From positions 148,726 to 212,725 of the forward strand of contig NZ_GL872283.1 of assembly GCF_000191065.1 (NCBI RefSeq): a DNA stretch of 64,000 nucleotides. The letters run 5' to 3'. The position numbers were made by a program, and so were the translations under genes. The notes beneath the pieces are model-generated. The model was not told the origin of the DNA. It did not search any database and worked only from the letters and a program-made list of their open reading frames with translations. How positions within the stretch are numbered: position 1 is the first letter of the stretch; every line of letters begins with the position of its first letter. Of the stretch, positions 46,101-54,532 are shown one piece after another. Source of the DNA: Prevotella multiformis DSM 16608. GTDB lineage: Bacteria > Bacteroidota > Bacteroidia > Bacteroidales > Bacteroidaceae.

Positions 46101-46748
46101 TCAATCGAAATACTCCCTTAATTGTGCTGCCAGAGCCGAAAGTTTTTCAGGGTTCCCGTTGCCATAGCGGTTCCATATCTCCTGACAGGACGGCAGCAGC
46201 GGAGATGCCATGAGGCCGTCACGGTTCAGATAGGGGTCGCAGAGCTGGAAGGTCTCCATCGCCTCGACCACGGTCTTCGGCTTTATCCCCATGCGTTTTG
46301 CCAGTTCTCTCACCTCGGGTGTCTCCGCCGTCATCGTAACCGGCGTGAGCCGGAAGTAAAGGTCCAGTATCATGACGAGCATGAAGGGACGCAGCTCGTG
46401 ACAGCATTCCAGCGGCAGGAAGTCATGCTCGAAGGTCTCGTTCGTCTTCACGCCGTCGTAGAACTCCCTTGGCTGCCCGAAGCCCTTCATCGACCGCAGC
46501 TTCTTCACGTCCCGGTTCAGCCTGCGGGGGTTCTCTCCGTAGGTGTCCCAGATGAGGTTGAGGACGGGGGTGGCACGCTGCCGCAGCCGGAACAGCTGCC
46601 CATAGAGTGTCCTGGGCGGGATATGCAGTTCCAGACTGAGGTTGACCAGCGCACGTGAATACATGGGCTTCATGCCCTCCGGCTTCTTGAGGTAAAGCTG
46701 TAAGAGCGGCAGCCAGTAGTCGTCAGACCATAAAGGATGTGTTGCCAT
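46101..46748 (-). CDS. Conserved Bacteroidota protein of unknown function upstream of rpoN
   Basis: The 215-residue soluble protein starts MATHPLWSDDYWLPLLQLYL and has helical segments such as SLELHIPPRTLYGQLFRLRQ and VRELAKRMGIKPKTVVEAME; the latter has the look of a helix-turn-helix. No signal peptide or membrane segment is seen. I recognise the pattern as one conserved in this phylum but know of no assigned function. The ATG at 46748 is used; 30 upstream in-frame codons are basic and unlike the family. It may be co-regulated with rpoN (45-bp gap). Confidence 0.8.
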   Translation of the reverse strand: MATHPLWSDDYWLPLLQLYLKKPEGMKPMYSRALVNLSLELHIPPRTLYGQLFRLRQRATPVLNLIWDTYGENPRRLNRDVKKLRSMKGFGQPREFYDGVKTNETFEHDFLPLECCHELRPFMLVMILDLYFRLTPVTMTAETPEVRELAKRMGIKPKTVVEAMETFQLCDPYLNRDGLMASPLLPSCQEIWNRYGNGNPEKLSALAAQLREYFD

Positions 46749-47090
46749 AAGCGTAAATTGTCCGTCCCTTGCCCCTCTCTTCCCTACGTGCCGAGAGGAT
46801 GAAGACTTGCGCAGGGGGCATCTGTTTGTTTTTCGCAAAGATACTCCTTTTTATCGTAATGGCAAAGGAGTGGCGTGCTTTTTGACCGGGTGGCCGGCAG
46901 GTGGCCTGTCGCCTGCAGCCCGTCGGGCAGCATCGGGAGCATGTGCCGCAGAGGCATCCGCGTTGCAGGCGGACACCTGCGCGATGGCGCAGGGACGGCC
47001 ATGCGAGCCCTCCTGTCCGGACTTGATTTCCCTTTGACCTGCATGGCAGGTGCAGCCTGCCACGAATGGTTTTCCATGAAAACGGATGAT

Positions 47091-47178
47091 TCTCTACATG
47101 CAGATAAATCATTCTCTACGTGTAGAAAGGATTTTCTCTACATGTAAATAAATTCATCTCTACACGTAGATGATCGTT
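47091..47178. repeat. Four direct repeats with an exact 22-bp period (TCTCTACRTG)
   Basis: TCTCTACATGCAGA, TCTCTACGTGTAGA, TCTCTACATGTAAA and TCTCTACACGTAGA start at 47091, 47113, 47135 and 47157. Each contains the near-palindrome CTACRYGTAG. Two helical turns between half-sites suggest a regulator array or iteron-like sites. The nearest downstream gene is the unknown gene at 46748. Confidence 0.7.
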
Positions 47179-47361
47179 CTTCTTCACGGAAACATCATCT
47201 TCGGCAATGCGCGTCCGCCTGGGAGAGACGGCCTTCTTCCTGTTCCAGACGCACCTGAAAGGCCGGCCGGAAGCCATGGATCGCATTTCTTTCCAATCGG
47301 CCTCCGGACGGACAGGCCATTGCATGCAAGGCCCCTGCCAGGCAAACGGCTGACATGAAGA

Positions 47362-47389
47362 AGGCCGGAATCCGCTTGGACTCCGGCCT
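47362..47389 (-). terminator. Hairpin downstream of the TonB-linked barrel gene
   Basis: AGGCCGGA (47362-47369) and TCCGGCCT (47382-47389) pair, extended inward by TCC/GGA past one mismatch. It lies about 50 bp after the stop at 47440, with a short TCTTC after it on the minus strand. Confidence 0.5.
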
Positions 47390-47439
47390 GCAACCTGTTC
47401 CGGCGGCGGCATGGACAATGCGCGTTTGCCGGCCGTTCC

Positions 47440-49617
47440 CTATTTCTTTCCTCCCCCCACCAGGTCATCATTCTGAATGCTCCGTTCTGCCTTCTTGACG
47501 CTTGCCTTCAGCTTGCCAAAGCTCCATGAAAATCCGATGTTAAAGCATCGAGGGTACATGACAGAGCGTTCATAACCGGTATAATCACCTCGAACGATAC
47601 GATAAGTACTTGATTTTTCTTTGATGAAAGGCGACTCGGCTGATAGAGATACTGTCAGCTTGTCCTTGAGAAAGCGGCGTGTCAAGGTGAAATCATAGTA
47701 GAACCAGTGCCCCTCAATGGCATACGGATTGTAAACTCTGTTGCCGTATTCACCTCCAAGACTGGTCGTCAACGTCAGTTTCCAGGGTATTTTCTGCTCC
47801 CAGTCAAAGTAGATACCACCACCGCATCCGCTGTTCTTGATGTAAGGTGTGGGCAAGGTGATGTGTGCATAACGCATCGAGGCGTTGAGTGTAAATGTCG
47901 TTCCGGTGAAAGGCGTCCATTCTGTGTAGGATGAAATACCGAACACTTTGCTTTTCAGTGCGTTCTGATAAGTGGACACATCTTTGCGGTTCTGTTCATA
48001 CAAGATGCGACCTATACCGTTGTTGGTAAAGGAATAGTAGGGATTAAACTGGACTGTGAGTTTTGATGTCACCAGCATATATTCCATCTGCAGCTTTTGG
48101 TTACGGCTGCTTCCTAAGTTTGCATTACCGAAAGAGACCGTCGTCGGTGTGCTGATGATGGCTGGATTGAGATAGCCGATGCCAGGTCTGTTGATGCTGG
48201 TATTATAGCTGAACTTCAGCGTCTGTCCATCACTGATCTTGTATTGCAGGCTTGCTGACGGTACCCAGTCATTGAGATTAGCATGGTAATCGGCATTACT
48301 GCCATCGGGATAGGATGCTTTCATGTGGGTATATTCATATCTTAAGCCCGCACGAGCCGACCATTTACCAGCGGTGAGGATATAAGACAGGTAAGCAGCT
48401 GCTACCTGTGCGTTATGCCTGAACCTGTTTTCCATATCAGGTGTTGTACCCTGATAGTCCATCAATGACGTGCTGTTGTTGTGTCGGAGAATGTATTTCG
48501 TTCCGCTTTCCAGCTTGTGGTGTTTGCCAAAGGGCCGTACATAGTCAATCTGGAACGTATGTTCTGTGAAGCGTTCACGGCTGTTTTGGTCATAACCCGT
48601 ATAATCGGCAGGGAAGTTTGTCATATTGCTATATGTCTGACGGAATGTGGTGTGCTGTCGTGTAGCAGCCAGCATATAAGAGAGTGTAAGCGTTTCTCCC
48701 TCTAAGCGGGTCTTGTGTTGATAATCAAAACGTCCTCCAAGATTAAGATAGGAGTAGCCTGGTGTGGTTACATCCGAATCGAATTTATAAATCAATTGAT
48801 TGTTTTTGTCCCATCGTTCAGTCGTGCTTTGTGTGTTGGCATCGGCTTTATAGCCGAAGAAATTGGTGGATGCTGTTAACAGGTTGAGGGAATCAATTTC
48901 GTAACTGGCACTGATATTGCCGAAATGTATCTTTGCCCCCGTGCTGTTCTTGCCATATTCATGTGTGTGTTCGCCGGTCTTTACGTAGTCGTAGGCCTCA
49001 TCCCGATCATTTTCTGTCTGTTTCTTGTTCTGGTCTGCGTAGTTATAATTGACAGCTGTCGTGAGCTTTCCGGCTTGTGTGGTCAGGTAGGCCCCGACTC
49101 TTGTAGAGCCATTCGTGTTTGCACCTGCGTTCACATTGCCCGATACCCCTTGTAGTCTTGAGCTGCCCAGCATGACGATGTTGAGGATCGCCGTGGTTCC
49201 CTCGGCATCGTACTTGGCTCCGGGATCGGTGATTACCTCTATTCTCTTGATGGTGGAAGCGGGTATTGCCTTCAGGATATCCTTGAGGTTCTGCCCTGAA
49301 AGGCTGGGGTCGGGGTGTCCGTTCTTGTAAACCTTGAAACTGGCAGAGCCTTGGATCTTGATGTTTTCCTGCCCGTCAACAGTGACAAGCGGTATTTTCT
49401 TGAGTATTTCCAAGGTTGTTTTGGTCTGTGCAGTCTTGTCGTGCTGCACGTCATACGTCAGCTTGTCAATATCGTTCTTGATAAGCTGACGCCTTTGCGT
49501 TACGATGACTTCCTCCATCTTATGTGTCTCGGTGGAGTCGGTCCGGACTGTGTTCTGTGCCGGCAGAGATGCTGCTGCAAGGCTGGCGGCGAGGGTTAGC
49601 AGGGCTTTCTTTCGCAT
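47440..49617 (-). CDS. TonB-linked outer-membrane beta-barrel protein
   Basis: The 725-residue protein has a signal peptide (MRKKALLTLAASLAAASLPAQN), a plug-like domain (MEEVIVTQRRQLIKNDIDKL, KVYKNGHPDPSLSGQNLKDI, IKRIEVITDPGAKYDAEGTT) and a large barrel of alternating strands (FSYNTSINRPGIGYLNPAII), which fits the OMP_b-brl_3 family. There is no carboxypeptidase-like N-terminal domain. No SusD partner is adjacent, so it is not a classical glycan-uptake pair; the ligand is unknown. The ATG at 49617 has a promoter 35 bp upstream; the open frame extends 87 codons further but crosses that promoter. Confidence 0.88.
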   Translation of the reverse strand: MRKKALLTLAASLAAASLPAQNTVRTDSTETHKMEEVIVTQRRQLIKNDIDKLTYDVQHDKTAQTKTTLEILKKIPLVTVDGQENIKIQGSASFKVYKNGHPDPSLSGQNLKDILKAIPASTIKRIEVITDPGAKYDAEGTTAILNIVMLGSSRLQGVSGNVNAGANTNGSTRVGAYLTTQAGKLTTAVNYNYADQNKKQTENDRDEAYDYVKTGEHTHEYGKNSTGAKIHFGNISASYEIDSLNLLTASTNFFGYKADANTQSTTERWDKNNQLIYKFDSDVTTPGYSYLNLGGRFDYQHKTRLEGETLTLSYMLAATRQHTTFRQTYSNMTNFPADYTGYDQNSRERFTEHTFQIDYVRPFGKHHKLESGTKYILRHNNSTSLMDYQGTTPDMENRFRHNAQVAAAYLSYILTAGKWSARAGLRYEYTHMKASYPDGSNADYHANLNDWVPSASLQYKISDGQTLKFSYNTSINRPGIGYLNPAIISTPTTVSFGNANLGSSRNQKLQMEYMLVTSKLTVQFNPYYSFTNNGIGRILYEQNRKDVSTYQNALKSKVFGISSYTEWTPFTGTTFTLNASMRYAHITLPTPYIKNSGCGGGIYFDWEQKIPWKLTLTTSLGGEYGNRVYNPYAIEGHWFYYDFTLTRRFLKDKLTVSLSAESPFIKEKSSTYRIVRGDYTGYERSVMYPRCFNIGFSWSFGKLKASVKKAERSIQNDDLVGGGKK

Positions 49618-49652
49618 GGTAAACCGTTTCTCGTTATTAGTCGTATAGTCTG

Positions 49653-49682
49653 CAAAGTTAGGTTTTTTTTCGATACGACCAA
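49653..49682 (-). promoter_or_regulatory. Promoter of the TonB-linked barrel gene
   Basis: On the minus strand TTG (49680-49682) is followed after 19 bp by TAACTTTG (49653-49660) and CAG. It excludes upstream in-frame starts and places transcription about 32 bases before the ATG. Confidence 0.6.
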
Positions 49683-49838
49683 CTTTTCCGTAAAAAAAAC
49701 TTTCCTGTACGGCAGCATGAGGGAGGGCTTGCAGCGTGACGGCGGCGTGCGGCCGTGTCTCTCTTTTCGCTTTTGGCAGATGGAGAAGCACCTTTTCCGG
49801 AGGCCTTGAACGCTGTGTTAAAATATAGAAAAAGCCTG

Positions 49839-49866
49839 TACTTTTGGCTTTTTTGGCGTACTTTTG
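49839..49866 (+). promoter_or_regulatory. Two -7 elements TACTTTTG before the GH3 gene
   Basis: TACTTTTG occurs at 49839-49846 and again at 49859-49866, 20 bp apart; the second is followed by CA and lies 26 bp before the ATG. The first may serve as part of the -33 region of the second or as a second start. Confidence 0.5.
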
Positions 49867-49892
49867 CAATTTAAACAACCAGAGAAAATTGA

Positions 49893-51404
49893 ATGAGTCT
49901 TACTGATATAGTAAACAAACTGTACTTCCAGCCGCGCCGCAAGGAGCTTGAACGGTACGGTACGGAGGGAGAGACTATCCAGCGGGAAGTCATGGAATAC
50001 CTCGTAGAACGGGCGAAAGACACCGAATACGGACGGAAACATCTGTTCTCGACAATCAGGACCTATGATGATTTCGTGCAGAACATTCCGGTCAACACCT
50101 ACGAAGAACTGAAAGGCGACATCGACCGTATGCGCCACGGAGAACGCAACGTGCTCTGGCCGGGGACGGTGAGATGGTACGCCAAGTCGTCGGGTACGAC
50201 CAATGACAAGAGCAAGTTCATCCCGGTTTCCCACGAGGGACTGCAGACCATTCACTACCAGGGCGGGAAGGATGTGATCGCCTATTATCTCGGCAATCAT
50301 CCGGAGAGCCGGCTCTTCAACGGCAAGAGCCTTATCCTTGGAGGAAGCCATTCTCCGAACTACAACCTGCCCAATTCGCTTGTCGGTGACCTGAGCGCCA
50401 TTCTCATCGAGAACATCAACCCGCTTGCCAACCTGTGCCGGGTCCCGAAGAAGGAGACCGCCTTGCTGAGCGACTTCGAGGTGAAACGCGACCGTATCGC
50501 ACGGGAGACAATGAGGCAGAACGTTACCAACCTGTCGGGCGTGCCGTCATGGATGCTGTCCGTACTGGTACGTGTGATGGAGCTGAGCGGCAAGCAGCAT
50601 CTGGAGGAGGTATGGCCCAATCTGGAGGTGTTCTTTCATGGCGGCATCGCCTTCACACCTTACCGGGAGCAATACCAGCAGCTCATCACCAAGCCGGACA
50701 TGAACTACATGGAGACTTACAACGCCTCTGAAGGCTTCTTCGGCATACAGGACGACCCGGCGGACAGCAGCATGTCGCTCATGATAGACTATGGTGTGTT
50801 CTACGAGTTCCTGCCCATGGACGAACTGGGCAGCGACCATCCGAACATCGTACCGCTGTGGGGCGTGGAGACAGGGCGCAACTATGCCATGCTCATCAGC
50901 ACCTCCTGCGGATTGTGGCGTTATGAAATCGGCGACACGGTTCAGTTCACTTCGACCCGTCCTTATAAATTCATCATCACCGGAAGGACAAAGTACTTCA
51001 TCAATGCTTTCGGTGAAGAGCTGATCATGGACAATGCCGAAAAGGGCCTCGAGGCGGCCTGCAAGGCCACCGGGGCACAGATTTCCGACTATACGGCAGC
51101 ACCTATCTATATGGATGCGAAGGCAAGATGCCGCCATCAATGGCTCATAGAGTTCGCCAAGGCACCGTCGTCCCTCAAGGAGTTTTCCGACATCCTCGAC
51201 GCGAAACTCCAGGAGATCAACTCCGACTATGAGGCAAAGCGTTTCCACAATGTCACCCTCCAGCCGCTGGAAATCATCGTTGCACGCAAGGACCTCTTCA
51301 ACGACTGGCTCAAGACAAAGGGAAAACTCGGCGGTCAGCACAAGATTCCCCGACTCTCCAACAGCCGGACAAACCTTGAAGAGCTGCTGAGCATGAACCA
51401 GTGA
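49893..51404 (+). CDS. GH3-family acyl-adenylating enzyme
   Basis: The 503-residue protein is a member of the GH3 family (named for plant auxin-responsive genes), ANL-type enzymes that adenylate a carboxylic acid and may join it to an amine. The ATP loop is AKSSGTTNDKSKFIPVS, followed by GGSHSPNYNLPNSLVGDLSA, a YNASEGFFGIQDD block and GDTVQFTSTRPYKFIITGRT before the C-terminal lid. Bacterial members have no settled substrate. It stands alone with its own promoter and is followed by the 44-bp hairpin array. Confidence 0.9.
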   Translation: MSLTDIVNKLYFQPRRKELERYGTEGETIQREVMEYLVERAKDTEYGRKHLFSTIRTYDDFVQNIPVNTYEELKGDIDRMRHGERNVLWPGTVRWYAKSSGTTNDKSKFIPVSHEGLQTIHYQGGKDVIAYYLGNHPESRLFNGKSLILGGSHSPNYNLPNSLVGDLSAILIENINPLANLCRVPKKETALLSDFEVKRDRIARETMRQNVTNLSGVPSWMLSVLVRVMELSGKQHLEEVWPNLEVFFHGGIAFTPYREQYQQLITKPDMNYMETYNASEGFFGIQDDPADSSMSLMIDYGVFYEFLPMDELGSDHPNIVPLWGVETGRNYAMLISTSCGLWRYEIGDTVQFTSTRPYKFIITGRTKYFINAFGEELIMDNAEKGLEAACKATGAQISDYTAAPIYMDAKARCRHQWLIEFAKAPSSLKEFSDILDAKLQEINSDYEAKRFHNVTLQPLEIIVARKDLFNDWLKTKGKLGGQHKIPRLSNSRTNLEELLSMNQ

Positions 51405-51715
51405 AAAGTAAAAAAGTAAAAGGGTGAAAAGGTAAAAGTTTCCCCTTTGAAGGCAAAGGGTAAAGGGGTAAAAAGGTAAAAGTTTCCCCTTTGAAGGCAA
51501 AGGGTAAAAGGGTAAAAAGGTAAAAGTTTCCCCTTTGAAGGCAAAGGGTAAAAGGGTAAAAAGGTAAAAGTTTCCCCTTTGAAGGCAAAGGGTAAAAGGA
51601 TAAAAAGGCAAAAGTCCCCCCTTTGAAGGCAAGGAGGTAAAAGGGTAAAAAGGTAAAAGTCCCCCCTTGAAGACAAAGGGAAAAAGGATAAAAAGGCAAA
51701 AACTCTTTGAAGCGG
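51405..51715 (+). repeat. 44-bp tandem hairpin array after the GH3 gene
   Basis: Six copies start near 51438, 51482, 51526, 51570, 51614 and 51659 (period 44, last step 45). Each contains the hairpin CCCTTTG-AAGG-CAAAGGG or a variant plus A-rich GGTAAAAAGGTAAAAG. The three middle copies are almost identical, the outer ones diverged, as in an array that expanded from the centre. Confidence 0.9.
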
Positions 51716-51722
51716 ACAGGCT

Positions 51723-53894
51723 TTGATGGAGAATAAAATAGACAAGGTAAATCGTAAAAACAGCGATATGAAGAAGATGAAACAGAGATATTGCCCGGAA
51801 GACAGAGATGGAAAGGAGGACTTTTCAGCCAGGAGCAGCCATGCTCTTCCTGTCAGGATCAGCCATTGCCTTTCAGCGGTTTACCGGCCGACGCTTGTAC
51901 CTTTTTACCTTTTTACCCTTTTACTTTTCCTCCTTGTTTCCTGTGCCAAGATGGGACAGCCCGATGGCGGCTGGTACGACGAGACACCACCCAGAGTGCT
52001 CGGGGCATCTCCTGCCGAGCGTGCTACCGATGTGAACAGCAGGAAGGTGAGCATCTACTTCGACGAGTTCATCAAGCTGGAGAACGCCTCTGAGAAGGTC
52101 GTCGTGTCGCCGCCGCAGCTGGAAGCACCTGAAATCAAGGCCACCGGGAAGCAGATTACAGTAAGCCTGCAGGACAAGCTGCAGCCGAACACTACTTACA
52201 CCATCGACTTCTCGGATGCCATCTCCGACAACAACGAGGGAAACCCGTTGGGAAACTATACCTACAGCTTCTCCACCGGCGACCATATCGACACGCTCGA
52301 AGTGGCGGGCTACGTGCTTGATGCCGAGAACCTGGAACCCATCAAGGGCATTCTCGTGGGCCTTTACAGCAATCAGAACGACACGGCTTTCCTGAAACAG
52401 CCCATGCTGCGTGTCTCGCGTACCGACAGCCGGGGCCGCTTCGTCATACGGGGTGTCGCCAAGGGAGACTACCGTATCTATGCGCTGCAGGACGCCGACG
52501 GCAATTACAGGTACAACCAGAAGAGTGAACGGATCGCCTTCACGCCCGAAGTCATCATGCCTTCCTGGAAACCGGACATACGGCAGGACACGCTCTGGAC
52601 CGATACGCTGCATATCAAGGACATCAGGCAGACACCTTATACACATTTCCTTCCGGACGATGTGGTGCTGAACGCCTTTACTGCCACGCAGACCGACCGC
52701 TTCTTCCTGAAGGCTGAACGCAAGGAAGCCAATCACTTCACACTCTTTTTCAGCTATGGCGATGCCGACCTGCCGCAGATAAAGGGCCTCAATTTCAATG
52801 CCCGGGATGCCTTCGTCACGGAACCCAGTCTGAACCAGGACACCGTCACCTACTGGCTCCGTGACACCGCCCTTGTCAACCAGGACACGCTGCGTATGCA
52901 GATTACTTACAATACGACCGACAGCATGGGAGGGCTTGTTCTGAAGAGCGACACGTTGGAGGTGCTCTCGAAGATTCCATACGCCCGTCGTCTGAAGCGT
53001 CGGCAGGAGGAATACGACAAGTGGAAGAAGAAACAGGAGAAGGCCAGGGAACGGGGGAAAAGCTATGAGACGGAGATGCCCGCAGCGCCCCTGGAGGTGA
53101 AGTTCGATGTCCCCTCGCAGATGGATCCTGACCAGAACCCGACGTTTGAAGTGTCTTCTCCGATAGAAAAGACCGATACGGCCAGGATTCATCTCTACGA
53201 AAAAATTGACACCCTGTGGTATCGAGCGAAGTATCAGTTCGGTGCTGAGCCTGGCAGACCGCGTTCCCTGAAACTTATCAGTACGTGGGATCCGGGGCAT
53301 GAATACAGCCTCGAAGTGGATTCGGCCGCCTTCACCGACATCTACGGGAAGGTCTCGAAGAAGTACAAGCAGGGAATCCGAATCCCCTCCACGGACGAGT
53401 ACGGCACGCTGGTGATGACCTTGCAGGGCATGGCGGGCAGGAACTGCCTGCTGCAGCTGCTCAACGAAAGCGACAGACCCGTAAAAGAAGTGGATGCCAA
53501 AGACGGAAAAGCGACTTTCCACTATGTCAGGCCCGGCAGCTATTATCTCCGTCTTATTGTCGACGACAACGACAATGGCAGGTGGGACACGGGCGACTAT
53601 GCCGCACTGCGGCAGCCTGAAGCCGTTTACTATTACCCGAAAGTCATCGAGTGCAAGGCAAAACGCGATGTGCAGGGAACGTGGAATCCGCATCTGCTTC
53701 CGCTCTTCCGACAGAAGCCCGGAGCTATAACGAAGCAGAAAGCCGACACGCAGCGCAAGGCGAAGAGCCGCAACCTGGAGCGCGCGGCAGGCCTCGGCAT
53801 TCCTCTTCCCGCCGAGAATGTCGGGCCGGAGAAACAGAAGACAAAGAAGCGAGGACACAAAGACGACGGAAAGACCGAGGCAGACAGGCAATGA
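51723..53894 (+). CDS. Lipoprotein with Ig-like (Big_5) domain
   Basis: The protein has a lipobox LLFLLVSCAK after a hydrophobic core (VPFYLFTLLLFLL), so it would be processed by Lgt and Lsp. The mature part opens AKMGQPDGGWYDETPPRVLG and an Ig-like domain follows (ASPAERATDVNSRKVSIYFD ... NTTYTIDFSDAISDNNEG), then YVLDAENLEPIKGILVGLY of a carboxypeptidase-like fold and further beta domains, ending in a basic tail. Function is unknown. The start is uncertain (51723, 51768 or 51777): about 50 residues before the hydrophobic core are unlike a signal peptide, and the core itself is encoded by a reverse copy of the neighbouring repeat. Confidence 0.82.
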   Translation: MMENKIDKVNRKNSDMKKMKQRYCPEDRDGKEDFSARSSHALPVRISHCLSAVYRPTLVPFYLFTLLLFLLVSCAKMGQPDGGWYDETPPRVLGASPAERATDVNSRKVSIYFDEFIKLENASEKVVVSPPQLEAPEIKATGKQITVSLQDKLQPNTTYTIDFSDAISDNNEGNPLGNYTYSFSTGDHIDTLEVAGYVLDAENLEPIKGILVGLYSNQNDTAFLKQPMLRVSRTDSRGRFVIRGVAKGDYRIYALQDADGNYRYNQKSERIAFTPEVIMPSWKPDIRQDTLWTDTLHIKDIRQTPYTHFLPDDVVLNAFTATQTDRFFLKAERKEANHFTLFFSYGDADLPQIKGLNFNARDAFVTEPSLNQDTVTYWLRDTALVNQDTLRMQITYNTTDSMGGLVLKSDTLEVLSKIPYARRLKRRQEEYDKWKKKQEKARERGKSYETEMPAAPLEVKFDVPSQMDPDQNPTFEVSSPIEKTDTARIHLYEKIDTLWYRAKYQFGAEPGRPRSLKLISTWDPGHEYSLEVDSAAFTDIYGKVSKKYKQGIRIPSTDEYGTLVMTLQGMAGRNCLLQLLNESDRPVKEVDAKDGKATFHYVRPGSYYLRLIVDDNDNGRWDTGDYAALRQPEAVYYYPKVIECKAKRDVQGTWNPHLLPLFRQKPGAITKQKADTQRKAKSRNLERAAGLGIPLPAENVGPEKQKTKKRGHKDDGKTEADRQ
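51898..51941 (-). repeat. Reverse copy of the A-rich repeat inside the lipoprotein gene
   Basis: The plus strand reads GTACCTTTTTACCTTTTTAC then CCTTTTACTTTTCCTCC, the reverse complement of the GTAAAAGGGTAAAAAGG units next to it. In frame it encodes PFYLFTLLLFL, the hydrophobic core of the signal peptide. Confidence 0.7.
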
Positions 53895-53943
53895 CCCGTC
53901 CGGCTCTCTTTCAGCGCCGGCAGGACTCCCTGCACAGAACCCT

Positions 53944-53995
53944 ACGCCCTCACCTGTCCACCCTTATGCTTGCGAATGTGGACCGGTGAGGGCGT
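53944..53995 (+). terminator. Hairpin after the Ig-like lipoprotein gene
   Basis: ACGCCCTCACC-GTCCAC (53944-53961) pairs with GTGGAC-GGTGAGGGCGT (53978-53995), about 17 bp with one bulge on each side. The following TCCGTCTTTT is mildly T-rich. Confidence 0.65.
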
Positions 53996-54015
53996 TCCGT
54001 CTTTTGTCCCGACCG

Positions 54016-54100
54016 GTGGGAATCCTGTTCCCAACGGCTTGGGAATCCTGTTCCCAAGGCCTGGGAACCGTGTTCCCGGCGGCTGGGAATCCGGCTCCCG
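54016..54100. repeat. Four REP-like palindromic units (GGGAATCCTGTTCCC)
   Basis: Units GGGAATCCTGTTCCC, GGGAATCCTGTTCCC, GGGAACCGTGTTCCC and GGGAATCCGGCTCCC begin near 54018, 54041, 54063 and 54084, each an imperfect palindrome, with a period of 21-23 bp. The array lies in the 638-bp gene-less spacer 53895-54532. Confidence 0.75.
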
Positions 54101-54349
54101 ACCGCCCGGGCTGTGACCTGCCCCTGCAGGATGCCGGATCAGCCGCATGGTGTCCTCGTATGCGGCCCGTAGCCGTGCGGGGAGGATACAGCAGGCGCAT
54201 ATTGCAGAATGGGCATGAAATCAGCCGTCAGACCGAGAAAATATACGGCAAAGGCAGGCGATATGTTCGCATTTGAAACATCCTCATTTATTAGGATGGA
54301 GGAGGGGTTCTTATTTTCAGTCTAAATACCGGATATTTTGTTTAAAATA

Positions 54350-54420
54350 CTTTGATAAATCATTAAAATATAGTATTTTTGCAACGCATAACGTATGCGG
54401 CTATACCGACTTTTCGGTAT
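54350..54420 (+). promoter_or_regulatory. frd promoter and leader hairpin
   Basis: TTTG (54350-54353), 20 bp, then TATTTTTG (54374-54381) is a full consensus promoter. The leader begins with the palindrome GCATA-ACG-TATGC (54386-54398) and then ATACCGA/TCGGTAT (54403-54409 and 54414-54420). The untranslated leader of about 145 bases is long for this window and leaves room for regulation. Confidence 0.7.
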
Positions 54421-54532
54421 CGGAAATGAAGAGACTGACTTCGATGGGGAGACGGGCAACGGTCTTCCCGCTGTGTTGACCTAATATGGAATAATTATTC
54501 TAACAGTTTAAATATTTAAAATCAGAACATTT

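Larger units (their letters stand above)
46749..47439. other. Gene-poor 691-bp spacer with a 4 x 22-bp repeat
   Basis: No protein gene is seen. The left half is GC-rich and full of short palindromes (for example GGCAGG...CCTGCC). The 22-bp repeat array is at 47091-47178 and the hairpin after the TonB-linked gene is at 47362-47389. Confidence 0.55.

Noticed and set aside
47091..47178. CRISPR array at the 22-bp repeats
   Set aside because: Repeat and spacer lengths are far too short, with only four copies and no cas genes.
51405..51715. CRISPR array
   Set aside because: Units are contiguous with a 44-bp period and no unique spacers; no cas genes are present.
51310..51745. Open frames encoding repeated FYLFTLLPFAFKGE peptides
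   Set aside because: They are translations of the 44-bp array in several frames; hydrophobic repeats are a by-product of the A/T-rich unit.
51921..53891. A 656-codon minus-strand frame across the Ig-like lipoprotein gene
   Set aside because: Antisense shadow; the plus strand has a lipobox and recognisable domains.
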